NCBI RefSeq assembly: GCF_918698005.1
Contig: NZ_CAKKLJ010000004.1
Location: 1 to 64,000 of the forward strand
DNA length: 64,000 bases
Source: Microbacterium sp. Bi121
GTDB lineage: Bacteria; Actinomycetota; Actinomycetes; Actinomycetales; Microbacteriaceae
Reading direction: 5' to 3'
This document shows positions 1-6,681 of this stretch, in pieces (positions within the stretch are counted from its first letter, which is position 1; each line of letters opens with the position of its first letter). The position numbers were made by a program, and so were the translations under genes. The notes below the pieces were generated by a model. That model saw only the letters and a program-made list of their open reading frames with translations, had not been told where the DNA came from and did no database searches.

Positions 1-826
1 CCCGTTCACTCCTGTCGCGCAACGCCATGACCCGCGCGACGACCGCTGTGGGCGCTGCTCGCAGCGCTGCCCAGCGGGGGTTCGACTCCGCCCGCTCGGC
101 CGACCGGCGCGTACGCACTCGCGACACAGCATCCGGGGTCACACGAGCCGAGCGACGCGAGGCGAGATCGGCGGCTCTCTCCGGGGCGAACACATCCAGA
201 CGCAGTGCGCGCGGGGCGGCGATCGTGAGCAGCTCCTGCTCCCAGCGCGCATCGTCGTCGGTATGGTGCCGTCGCTCCCTGAGCGCCGAGGCGATCTCCT
301 CGAGCACCCTCAACGTCGGGCGATCGGATGTGTGATCGAGGATCCGGCCGATGAGGCCGGCGGTGTGGGCACGTGCGCTCCCGCCGTCGCCGATCACGAA
401 CAGCGGCCGCCCGTCGCCCGTGAGCCACCACTGGCCGCAGTCGTCCGACGCGCTGTCGCCGAGCTCACGGATGCCGCGGAGCAGACTCACGACAAGCGTG
501 CCCAGCTCTCCGGCCGACAGCGGTTCGTCCGCGGCCCGCCGTCGTCCGAGGAACGTCTCCACCTGTTGCGTGCACCACGGCAGGAGGGCATCGTGCCCGT
601 CTGCGCGTCGTCGCACGTCGAGAACGCCGCACACGTGCTCATCCCCGGAGTGCGCCCATCCACGCCAGTCGACGAGGTCGGCGACGTCGATGCAGACCGC
701 GACCCCGTCATCGTGGCCGACCAACGCGCCGCTGAACGGGCCCTCCGCACTGCCGACAGCACGGATCAGACGGTGGGCTCCCGGCACCAGAGCACCGCGA
801 TCGACATCGGCATCCATCTCAGTCAT
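1..826 (-). CDS. Unknown protein, partial (runs off the left edge)
   Basis: An open minus-strand frame from an ATG at 826 runs without a stop to position 1, so at least 275 residues are present and the C-terminus lies outside the window. A second ATG nine bases downstream (817) could be the start instead. I do not recognise the family. A central stretch around residues 130-150 (GQWWLTGDGRPLFVIGDGG) is loosely like the degenerate catalytic core of protein-kinase-like folds, but no clear P-loop or catalytic triad is visible. The last visible 60 residues are very basic (Arg-rich). No signal peptide or membrane segment is visible. It is divergent from the DUF4191 gene across a 147-bp gap in which I see only that gene's promoter. 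Confidence 0.6.
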   Translation of the reverse strand, partial: MTEMDADVDRGALVPGAHRLIRAVGSAEGPFSGALVGHDDGVAVCIDVADLVDWRGWAHSGDEHVCGVLDVRRRADGHDALLPWCTQQVETFLGRRRAADEPLSAGELGTLVVSLLRGIRELGDSASDDCGQWWLTGDGRPLFVIGDGGSARAHTAGLIGRILDHTSDRPTLRVLEEIASALRERRHHTDDDARWEQELLTIAAPRALRLDVFAPERAADLASRRSARVTPDAVSRVRTRRSAERAESNPRWAALRAAPTAVVARVMALRDRSER

Positions 827-960
827 CGCATCATCGAACCGCACTGACGCCATCGCCCGCGCTGCGTCGGACGCGAATGTGCACAGCCTGCGACGCGGCA
901 TCGATGTGCAGAGCGAGTGCGCCGCCCGCGAACGCGCGCATCGGGGCGCGCCGGACTCGG

Positions 961-966
961 TATCCT
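961..966 (+). promoter_or_regulatory. -10 element, leaderless promoter of the DUF4191 gene
   Basis: TATCCT fits TAnnnT and ends 7 nt before the ATG at 974. A transcript would therefore begin at or next to the start codon. No Shine-Dalgarno sequence is visible between them. Confidence 0.5.
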
Positions 967-973
967 GGTACGC

Positions 974-1684
974 ATGGCTAAGCGTGCTCCCGAACCCGAA
1001 AAGCGTCCTGGGTTCTTCTCCCAGATCAAGTCCCTCTTCCGGTTCACACGTGAGGTCTACCCGTGGCTGCCCTGGGCGCAGATCGGGATCCTCATCGGCG
1101 GCATCCTCATCGGGCTCGTCGTCGGCTACCTGATCCCGCCGTTCCAGATCTGGTCGCTCATCCTCTGGGCCGTCACGGGTCTCATGCTCGGCGTGCTCGG
1201 CTCGCTCTTCCTCATGACCCGCCTGTCGACGACGGCGATGTACAAGAAGATCGACGGCATGCCCGGCGCGACGGGTCACATCCTCAGCACGAGCCTCGGA
1301 CGCAAGTGGCAGGCCTCCGAGACCCCGGTCGGCATAAACCCGAAGACGCAGGAGGCCGTCTACCGCGCGATCGGTCGCGGTGGGATCGTCGTCGTGGGCG
1401 AAGGCGCACGAGGACGCCTCACCCGGCTCATCAACGAGGAGCGCTCCAAGGCTCAGCGCGTCGCCAACGGCGTTCCCGTCAACGTCTACTACGTCGGTCA
1501 CGGCGACGACGACGTCACGATCGCCGACCTCTCGAAGACGATCAAGAAGCTTCCCACCGCCATCGACAAGACGACGATGGCCGCAGTCATCCGTCGCATC
1601 GACTCCGTCTCGCAGTCCGTGAGCTCACTGCCGATCCCCAAGGGCATCGACCCGACGAAGGTCCGCGCCCAGCGTCCGCGCTAG
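974..1684 (+). CDS. DUF4191 family membrane protein
   Basis: A 236-residue protein of the actinobacterial DUF4191 family; function unknown. Two hydrophobic helices lie close together near residues 35-54 and 59-81, preceded by a basic N-terminus and followed by a ~150-residue soluble, probably cytoplasmic domain. The start at 974 was chosen over upstream in-frame starts because the family begins MAKR-like and a TAnnnT box sits 7 nt upstream. In related genomes the family lies near glnA and lipoate genes; here it is 3 nt from the convergent RimK gene. I infer only a membrane-associated role. Confidence 0.85.
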   Translation: MAKRAPEPEKRPGFFSQIKSLFRFTREVYPWLPWAQIGILIGGILIGLVVGYLIPPFQIWSLILWAVTGLMLGVLGSLFLMTRLSTTAMYKKIDGMPGATGHILSTSLGRKWQASETPVGINPKTQEAVYRAIGRGGIVVVGEGARGRLTRLINEERSKAQRVANGVPVNVYYVGHGDDDVTIADLSKTIKKLPTAIDKTTMAAVIRRIDSVSQSVSSLPIPKGIDPTKVRAQRPR

Positions 1685-1687
1685 CGG

Positions 1688-2872
1688 TCAGTTCAAGGGC
1701 TGCTTGGGGAGCCTGCGCACCTTCGCCCGTCGGCGCCGGCGCTCGGGGATCATCGACCGCATCTCGTCCAGCTTGCCGAAGCACAGCAGACGATCGTCGG
1801 CTTCGAGCACGACGTGCTTACGAGGGTTGGGGATGACGCTCACACCGCGGTGCAGCGTCAGAACGGTGATGTCGCGCTCCCAGAGGCCCGACTCCCCCAG
1901 GGTCTTTCCGACGAGCTCCACGGCGCTGTGCACACTCAGCTCGGCGACCCCGTAGCCCGTGGAGACGGTCAGCCGCTGGCGGACGTCGATCTCGGGGAAG
2001 GAGACCTGCCCGGCGATGTAGTCGATGATCGCGCCCGCGACGTCGAGCTTCGTCGCCTGCTCGATGCCCTGCAGCCCCGGTGACGAGTTCACCTCCATCA
2101 CCAGCGGTCCGTCATCGCCCTCGAGCATGTCGACACCGGCGACGCGCAGGCCCATGATCTGCGCGGAGCGGACGGCGACCTCCTCGTACGCCGGGTCGAG
2201 CTGCACCGGCTCGACGCTGCCGCCGCGGTGCACGTTCGAGCGGAACTCATCCCCGGCGGCGACGCGTCGCATGGCTGCGACGACGCGGTCGCCGACGACG
2301 AGAGCGCGGATGTCGCGTCCACGGCTCTCGGAGATGAACTTCTGGATGAGCACGTTCTGCTTCGTCGAATGCAGCGTCTCGATGATGGCCTCAGCCACCT
2401 TGACCTGGGGCGCGAGGATCACGCCGATGCCCTGCGTGCCCTCGAGGAGCTTGATGACGACCGGTGCTCCGCCGACCCGTTCGATCGCCGGGCGGACGTC
2501 CGCCCGGTTGCGCACGAACGCGGTCGCCGGCATCGCGATGTTGTGTCGCGACAGGATCTGGCTCGCGCGCAGCTTGTCGCGCGCGCTGGAGATGCCGTTG
2601 GCCGTATTGGGCGTGTAGACGTCCATCTGCTCGAACTGACGCACAACGGCGGTGCCGAAGTAGGTGATCGAACTGCCGATCCTGGGCAGGATCGCGTCGT
2701 AGTCGCTGAGCGGTCTGCCCCGGAAGTGCAGATCGGGCTCATCGGCTGTGAGATCGATCGCGAACTTCAGAGTGTTGAGCACCTTCACGTCGTGTCCGCG
2801 CTGAATCGCTGCAGCACGCAGCCGCTGGGTCGAATACGCCTGAGGGGCACGGGAGAGAACGGCGAGCTTCAC
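1688..2872 (-). CDS. RimK-like ATP-grasp glutamate ligase with C-terminal TrkA_C-like domain
   Basis: A 394-residue ATP-grasp ligase related to RimK, which adds glutamate residues to the C-terminus of ribosomal protein S6. An N-terminal RimK domain comes first. The ATP-binding segment is near 138-151 (VVIKLLEGTQGIGV) and the Mg-binding MEVNSSPG motif is at 259-266. Classical RimK is about 300 residues. Here an extra ~75 residues (about 305-375) look like the C-terminal half of an RCK/TrkA_C module, followed by a very basic tail (RRRRR). The GTG start at 2872 has AGGA about 8 nt upstream. It is divergent from the retropepsin-like gene by only 17 bp, and such proteases occur beside RimK in many bacteria. 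The S6 substrate is inferred. Confidence 0.85.
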   Translation of the reverse strand: MKLAVLSRAPQAYSTQRLRAAAIQRGHDVKVLNTLKFAIDLTADEPDLHFRGRPLSDYDAILPRIGSSITYFGTAVVRQFEQMDVYTPNTANGISSARDKLRASQILSRHNIAMPATAFVRNRADVRPAIERVGGAPVVIKLLEGTQGIGVILAPQVKVAEAIIETLHSTKQNVLIQKFISESRGRDIRALVVGDRVVAAMRRVAAGDEFRSNVHRGGSVEPVQLDPAYEEVAVRSAQIMGLRVAGVDMLEGDDGPLVMEVNSSPGLQGIEQATKLDVAGAIIDYIAGQVSFPEIDVRQRLTVSTGYGVAELSVHSAVELVGKTLGESGLWERDITVLTLHRGVSVIPNPRKHVVLEADDRLLCFGKLDEMRSMIPERRRRRAKVRRLPKQPLN

Positions 2873-2889
2873 GTAGTTTTCCTGCCAAG

Positions 2890-3378
2890 ATGTATCGCGT
2901 GGTTAGGACATCTCATTCAAACACTCTTACGGGGTGGCGTGAATGGGTGAGCCTGCCCGATGCCGGTGTGGACTGGATCAAGGCCAAGATCGACACCGGT
3001 GCCCGCACGTCTTCGCTGCACGCCTTCGACGTCGTCGAATTCGACCGCGAGGACGAGGCGTGGGTGCGGTTCAGGGTCAACCCGTGGCAGGACACCGACG
3101 CGGATGCCACGATCGTCGAGTGCCCGGTCCATGATCGGCGCGAGGTGCGCAGTTCGTCGGGCCATACGCAGCAGCGACTTGTCGTGCTGCTGGCGATCCG
3201 TCTCGTCGACCAGCTCGTGGTGTCGGAGGTGACGCTGAGCAACAGGGATGAGATGGGCTTCCGGATGCTGATCGGTCGCGAGGCGCTGCGACGAGGCTTC
3301 ATCGTGGATCCTGCCCGCTCGTTCCTGGGGGGACGAGCACCGAAGGAGACGCGCCGCCGCAATCGCGGGCGCGGCTGA
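2890..3378 (+). CDS. RimK-associated retropepsin-like protease (RimB / 'ATP-dependent zinc protease' family)
   Basis: A 162-residue protein of the family annotated as ATP-dependent zinc protease, now seen as retropepsin-like. The active-site signature DTGA lies at 35-38 within KIDTGARTSSLHA. RimB-type members remove the glutamate tail added by RimK. The start is uncertain: the ATG at 2890 has no convincing ribosome site, and a GTG at 2899 is an alternative since homology begins near residue 13 (LTGWREWVSLPDAG). The basic C-terminus (RRRNRGRG) may touch RNA or ribosomes. The gene is divergent from the RimK-like ligase, so the pair could act as writer and eraser of one modification. Confidence 0.82.
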   Translation: MYRVVRTSHSNTLTGWREWVSLPDAGVDWIKAKIDTGARTSSLHAFDVVEFDREDEAWVRFRVNPWQDTDADATIVECPVHDRREVRSSSGHTQQRLVVLLAIRLVDQLVVSEVTLSNRDEMGFRMLIGREALRRGFIVDPARSFLGGRAPKETRRRNRGRG

Positions 3379-3399
3379 CCTTCGACAGGCTCAGAGACC
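3379..3399. repeat. Half copy of a dispersed intergenic repeat
   Basis: CCTTCGACAGGCTCAGAGACC lies between two convergent genes. It resembles one arm of the GGTCGACGGGCTCAGCGACC palindrome at 12085-12124 and the short palindromic repeats scattered between genes in Microbacteriaceae. No second arm is visible here. Confidence 0.4.
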
Positions 3400-3401
3400 G
3401 T

Positions 3402-3797
3402 TCAGGCCCTGATCAGCGCCGTGCCCGCAGCCTTGTCGTGGAGGCCTCGCTGGTCGGGATCCCAGATGACGGCGGGGATCACCACGGCGAGCAGCACGGT
3501 GCGCACGATGGGTCGCCACAGGCCGACCCAGGCGCCGTTGACCTGGACGACGCGCATGCCGAGGATGCGATGACCGGGGCTTCCGCCGATCGTCGGGATG
3601 AAGAGGATCTGCACGACGACGAAGATCACCAGTGTGGCCAGCGAGTCGTATTGGAAGAACGCGATCGAGAGCACGACGGCGGCGGCCCAGTCGATGGCCA
3701 GAGCGCCGATCCGACGACCGACACGGGCAGTGCTGCCCGGCCCCGCCGCGGGGTAGCCGAGGCGCTCTCCTGGATAGGTGTTCACCGCGTCTGCCAC
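3402..3797 (-). CDS. RDD family membrane protein
   Basis: A 131-residue protein with the RDD signature: an Arg in the first helix (GRRIGALAIDWAAAVVL) and a C-terminal DKAAGT segment after a GLW..R stretch. Two or three hydrophobic helices are expected, roughly 31-50, 52-70 and 93-111. RDD proteins are small integral membrane proteins, some implicated in ion exchange; this one's substrate is unknown. The GTG start at 3797 follows a TAnnnT box with a 6-nt gap. The gene is divergent from glnA, a common Microbacteriaceae arrangement. Confidence 0.82.
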   Translation of the reverse strand: MADAVNTYPGERLGYPAAGPGSTARVGRRIGALAIDWAAAVVLSIAFFQYDSLATLVIFVVVQILFIPTIGGSPGHRILGMRVVQVNGAWVGLWRPIVRTVLLAVVIPAVIWDPDQRGLHDKAAGTALIRA

Positions 3798-3803
3798 AAC
3801 TCG

Positions 3804-3809
3804 ATCCTA
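3804..3809 (-). promoter_or_regulatory. -10 element, leaderless promoter of the RDD gene
   Basis: On the minus strand TAGGAT ends 6 nt before the GTG at 3797, with no ribosome site between. It lies 10 bp from the GlnR-like box, so GlnR binding could affect both divergent genes. Confidence 0.5.
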
Positions 3810-3819
3810 CCGGCGGTCT

Positions 3820-3857
3820 GTAACATGGCGGAAACAAAGCGGACACGGGAGGGAAAT
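3820..3857 (+). promoter_or_regulatory. GlnR-type operator upstream of glnA
   Basis: Four 5-mers occur at exact 6-nt intervals: GTAAC (3820-3824), GAAAC (3831-3835), GACAC (3842-3846) and GAAAT (3853-3857). This matches the actinobacterial GlnR box gTnAC-n6-GaAAc-n6-gTnAC-n6-GaAAc, with a perfect first pair and one mismatch in each of the last two. It ends 62 bp before the glnA start. Nitrogen control of glnA by GlnR is known in Streptomyces and Mycobacterium; control here is inferred. Confidence 0.7.
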
Positions 3858-3919
3858 CCCCTCGCCCTACTGTTCAGGAAGGCCTCAAGGCCCCGATCCG
3901 CGTCATCCAGGAGTGATAC

Positions 3920-5344
3920 ATGTTCACCGATTCGTCCGAGGTGCTGAGCTACATCAAGGAGAACGACGTCAAGTTCCTTGACATCCGTTTCACCGATCTG
4001 CCGGGGGTGCAGCAGCACTTCAACATCCCCGCATCGACCGTTGACGAGGCGTTCTTCACCGATGGGCAGCTCTTCGACGGATCCTCCATCCGAGGGTTCG
4101 CCAGCATCCACGAGTCCGACATGCAGCTCATCCCCGACGTGACGACGGCGTACGTCGACCCGTTCCGCGAGGCGAGCACCCTCGTGATGATCTTCGACAT
4201 CTACAACCCGCGCACCGGCGAGATCTACTCGAAGGACCCGCGTCAGGTCGCCAAGAAGGCCGAGAAGTACCTGGCGTCGACCGGCATCGCCGACACCGCA
4301 TTCTTCGCCCCCGAGGCGGAGTTCTACATCTTCGACGACGTGCGCTACTCGGTCACATCCGGCGAGAGCTTCTACAAGGTCGACTCCGAGGAGGCCGCGT
4401 GGAACACCGGCCGCGAGGAGGAAGGCGGAAACCTCGCCAACAAGACCCCGTACAAGGGCGGCTACTTCCCCGTCTCCCCCGTCGACAAGACGGCCGACCT
4501 CCGCGACGACATCACCCTGCGACTGATCGACGCCGGCTTCGTGCTCGAGCGCTCGCACCACGAGGTCGGAACCGCCGGCCAGCAGGAGATCAACTACCGC
4601 TTCGACACCATGGTGCACTCGGCGGACGACATCCTGAAGTTCAAGTACATCGTCAAGAACACCTGCGAGGAGTGGGGCAAGGTCGCGACCTTCATGCCCA
4701 AGCCGCTCTACGGCGACAACGGCTCCGGCATGCACACCCACCAGTCCCTGTGGAACGACGGCAAGCCGCTGTTCTACGACGAGGCCGGCTACGGCCAGCT
4801 CAGCGACATCGCCCGCTGGTACATCGGCGGCCTGCTCAAGCACGCCCCCGCTGTGCTCGCGTTCACGAACCCGACGCTGAACAGCTACCACCGCCTGGTC
4901 AAGGGCTTCGAGGCCCCCGTCAACCTCGTCTACTCGGCCGGCAACCGCTCTGCCGCGATCCGCATCCCGATCACGGGCTCCAACCCGAAGGCCAAGCGCA
5001 TCGAGTTCCGCGCTCCCGACGCCTCCGGAAACCCGTACCTGGCCTTCGCAGCGCAGCTGATGGCTGGCCTGGACGGCATCAAGAACCGCATCGAGCCGCA
5101 CGAGCCGGTCGACAAGGACCTCTACGAGCTGCCGCCTGAGGAGGCGAAGAACATCCCGCAGGTGCCCAACTCGCTGCTGGACTCGCTCGACGCGCTGCGC
5201 GATGACCACCAGTTCCTCCTCGAGGGCGGTGTGTTCACCGAGGAGCTCATCGAGACCTGGATCTCCTACAAGATCGAGAACGAGATCCTGCCGATCGCCC
5301 AGCGCCCGCACCCGTTCGAGTACGAGCTGTACTTCGGGGTCTGA
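3920..5344 (+). CDS. glnA: Type I glutamine synthetase
   Basis: A 474-residue glutamine synthetase that makes glutamine from glutamate, ammonia and ATP as a cytoplasmic dodecamer. Visible family motifs include DGSSIRGF near residue 55, [14 protein letters not shown] in the ATP/glutamate site, and NRSAAIRIP. The adenylylation loop [17 protein letters not shown] places the modifiable tyrosine at 402, matching the GlnE adenylyltransferase encoded in this window. The ATG at 3920 has AGGAG 7 nt upstream. A GlnR-type box precedes the gene and a strong hairpin terminator follows, so it is probably a single-gene unit under both transcriptional and covalent nitrogen control. Confidence 0.97.
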   Translation: MFTDSSEVLSYIKENDVKFLDIRFTDLPGVQQHFNIPASTVDEAFFTDGQLFDGSSIRGFASIHESDMQLIPDVTTAYVDPFREASTLVMIFDIYNPRTGEIYSKDPRQVAKKAEKYLASTGIADTAFFAPEAEFYIFDDVRYSVTSGESFYKVDSEEAAWNTGREEEGGNLANKTPYKGGYFPVSPVDKTADLRDDITLRLIDAGFVLERSHHEVGTAGQQEINYRFDTMVHSADDILKFKYIVKNTCEEWGKVATFMPKPLYGDNGSGMHTHQSLWNDGKPLFYDEAGYGQLSDIARWYIGGLLKHAPAVLAFTNPTLNSYHRLVKGFEAPVNLVYSAGNRSAAIRIPITGSNPKAKRIEFRAPDASGNPYLAFAAQLMAGLDGIKNRIEPHEPVDKDLYELPPEEAKNIPQVPNSLLDSLDALRDDHQFLLEGGVFTEELIETWISYKIENEILPIAQRPHPFEYELYFGV

Positions 5345-5363
5345 TCCTCGAACGCCGAGAGTG

Positions 5364-5396
5364 ACGCCGGCCCTCACCCAAGGTGAGGGCCGGCGT
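5364..5396 (+). terminator. Terminator after glnA
   Basis: A perfect 15-bp inverted repeat (5364-5378 with 5382-5396) has a 3-nt loop and lies 20 bp after the glnA stop. Only two T residues follow, but the stem is very GC-rich. Confidence 0.75.
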
Positions 5397-5419
5397 TCCC
5401 TCGTCAGCAGGGCTCGGGA

Positions 5420-5425
5420 TACCCT
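5420..5425 (+). promoter_or_regulatory. -10 element, leaderless promoter of the DUF7882 gene
   Basis: TACCCT ends 6 nt before the ATG at 5432. The spacer TTCAAC holds no ribosome site. Confidence 0.5.
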
Positions 5426-5431
5426 TTCAAC

Positions 5432-5740
5432 ATGGGAAGACTGAAGTACGACAACACCGCGGGTCCCATCCACATCGAGGACGAGACCCTTGCTCATCTC
5501 AAGGTGATCATCGCGACGAAGCTGCGTCGCCAGGAGAGCTTCATGATGACGTGGTCACCGATCGACGGCGGCCCCGACAAGCGCATGACTGCGTGGATCC
5601 ACCCTTCAGTGCCCCTGCTGTTCTCGTTCGACGACGAGGAGGCTCCGGCGATCGATCCTCAGCGCCTTGAGGAGATGATGCACGCGACGAACGCGACGGG
5701 CGAGCTGGTGCTCGACCACCTCACCCGTCCCGCGGACTGA
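5432..5740 (+). CDS. DUF7882 family small protein
   Basis: A 102-residue protein of a family conserved in Microbacteriaceae and relatives (now DUF7882), sometimes mislabelled as part of an ATP-dependent DNA ligase. It begins MGRLKYDN and has a conserved central MTWSPIDGG segment followed by WIHPSVPLLFSFDDE. No catalytic motif, signal peptide or membrane helix is visible. Function is unknown. It lies alone between the glnA terminator and the convergent lipid-kinase gene. Confidence 0.75.
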   Translation: MGRLKYDNTAGPIHIEDETLAHLKVIIATKLRRQESFMMTWSPIDGGPDKRMTAWIHPSVPLLFSFDDEEAPAIDPQRLEEMMHATNATGELVLDHLTRPAD

Positions 5741-5747
5741 GCGGCGC

Positions 5748-6677
5748 TCAGAGCACGCGCAGCGCGCCGGCCTGAACGCGCACCTCGAACGATGACACGG
5801 TGCCGACCTCCTCGCCGTCCACCTCGAACTCGAGGGGACTCGCGAGCTCGACCCGCACGCGCTCGGCGGAATGGAACCGCGTCGAGTCCGTGCTCACCGC
5901 CTTCTCACCGCGGGTGAGCAGCCGCCGTATGCCGTTCTCCCACACCACCGACCGCACGGTGTCCAGCCACTGCACGGCGCCGTCGGCGCTCACCAGCAGC
6001 AGGTCGAGCAGTCCGTCGTCGAGCTTCGCGTCCGGAAGCAGCCGCAGACCGCCCTGCACCATGCCGCAGTTGCCGATGAGCATCGTGTGACCGCGGAGTT
6101 CCCTCGGCTCCTCGTCATCGAGGGCGACGGTGATGTCGGTCATCTCGGTACCGGCCATCGCCCGACCCATCGCCTCGACGTAGGCGAGCCATCCGGCTCG
6201 AGCCTTCAGGTCGTCATCGGTCTCCACGAGCATCTGCGCATCGACGCCGAACCCGACCATCACCGCGAACGCGCGCTCGTCGTCGTCGATGCGCACCCAC
6301 CCGAGGTCGATGCGCCGTGACTCCCCCTCGTTGATCCGTCGCAGAGCTGCGGGGACGTTGTCCAGCGGCACCTCGAGGTTGCGGGCGAGCAGATTGCCCG
6401 TGCCCTGCGGAACGATGCCGAGCGCGACGTCCGTCCCCGCGAGAGCCTCAGCGACCGCACGGACGGTGCCGTCGCCGCCGACGGCGATCACCGTCGTGCA
6501 GCCGGCCTCGACGGCCTCCAGCGCCATCCCACGGCCGGGGTCGTCGGCCGTGGTCTCCCACCACCGCACGTCTGCGTCGGCAGCGTCAGCAGCCAGGTGC
6601 TCCTCCACGGAAGGCCGCAGAACGTCCCCGTCGATCTTGGACGGGTTCCAGATGATGCCGTACGAAGTCGCAGTCAT
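5748..6677 (-). CDS. Diacylglycerol kinase family lipid kinase
   Basis: A 309-residue member of the DagK/YegS/BmrU family, which phosphorylates diacylglycerol or related lipids using ATP. The nucleotide-binding GGDGT motif is at 67-71 and the second family motif PQGTGNLLAR at 90-99. The C-terminal half carries the usual beta-rich lid with FEVDGEEVG. The ATG at 6677 gives the normal family N-terminus (YGIIWNPSK). It starts 4 bp after the glnE stop, so it is likely co-transcribed with glnA2-glnE. Actinobacterial members often serve phospholipid recycling or mannolipid synthesis; the substrate cannot be fixed from sequence. Confidence 0.88.
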   Translation of the reverse strand: MTATSYGIIWNPSKIDGDVLRPSVEEHLAADAADADVRWWETTADDPGRGMALEAVEAGCTTVIAVGGDGTVRAVAEALAGTDVALGIVPQGTGNLLARNLEVPLDNVPAALRRINEGESRRIDLGWVRIDDDERAFAVMVGFGVDAQMLVETDDDLKARAGWLAYVEAMGRAMAGTEMTDITVALDDEEPRELRGHTMLIGNCGMVQGGLRLLPDAKLDDGLLDLLLVSADGAVQWLDTVRSVVWENGIRRLLTRGEKAVSTDSTRFHSAERVRVELASPLEFEVDGEEVGTVSSFEVRVQAGALRVL

Positions 6678-6681
6678 GACG

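Noticed and set aside
1..1133. Several plus-strand frames of 100-260 codons at the left edge
   Set aside because: They overlap each other and the minus-strand frame, and have Ser/Arg/Pro-rich translations without recognisable motifs; the minus-strand frame has normal codon bias.
3782..5497. 571-codon minus-strand frame opposite glnA
   Set aside because: Antisense artefact; glnA is unmistakable and the antisense protein is a Val/Leu/Asp-rich pattern typical of such shadows.
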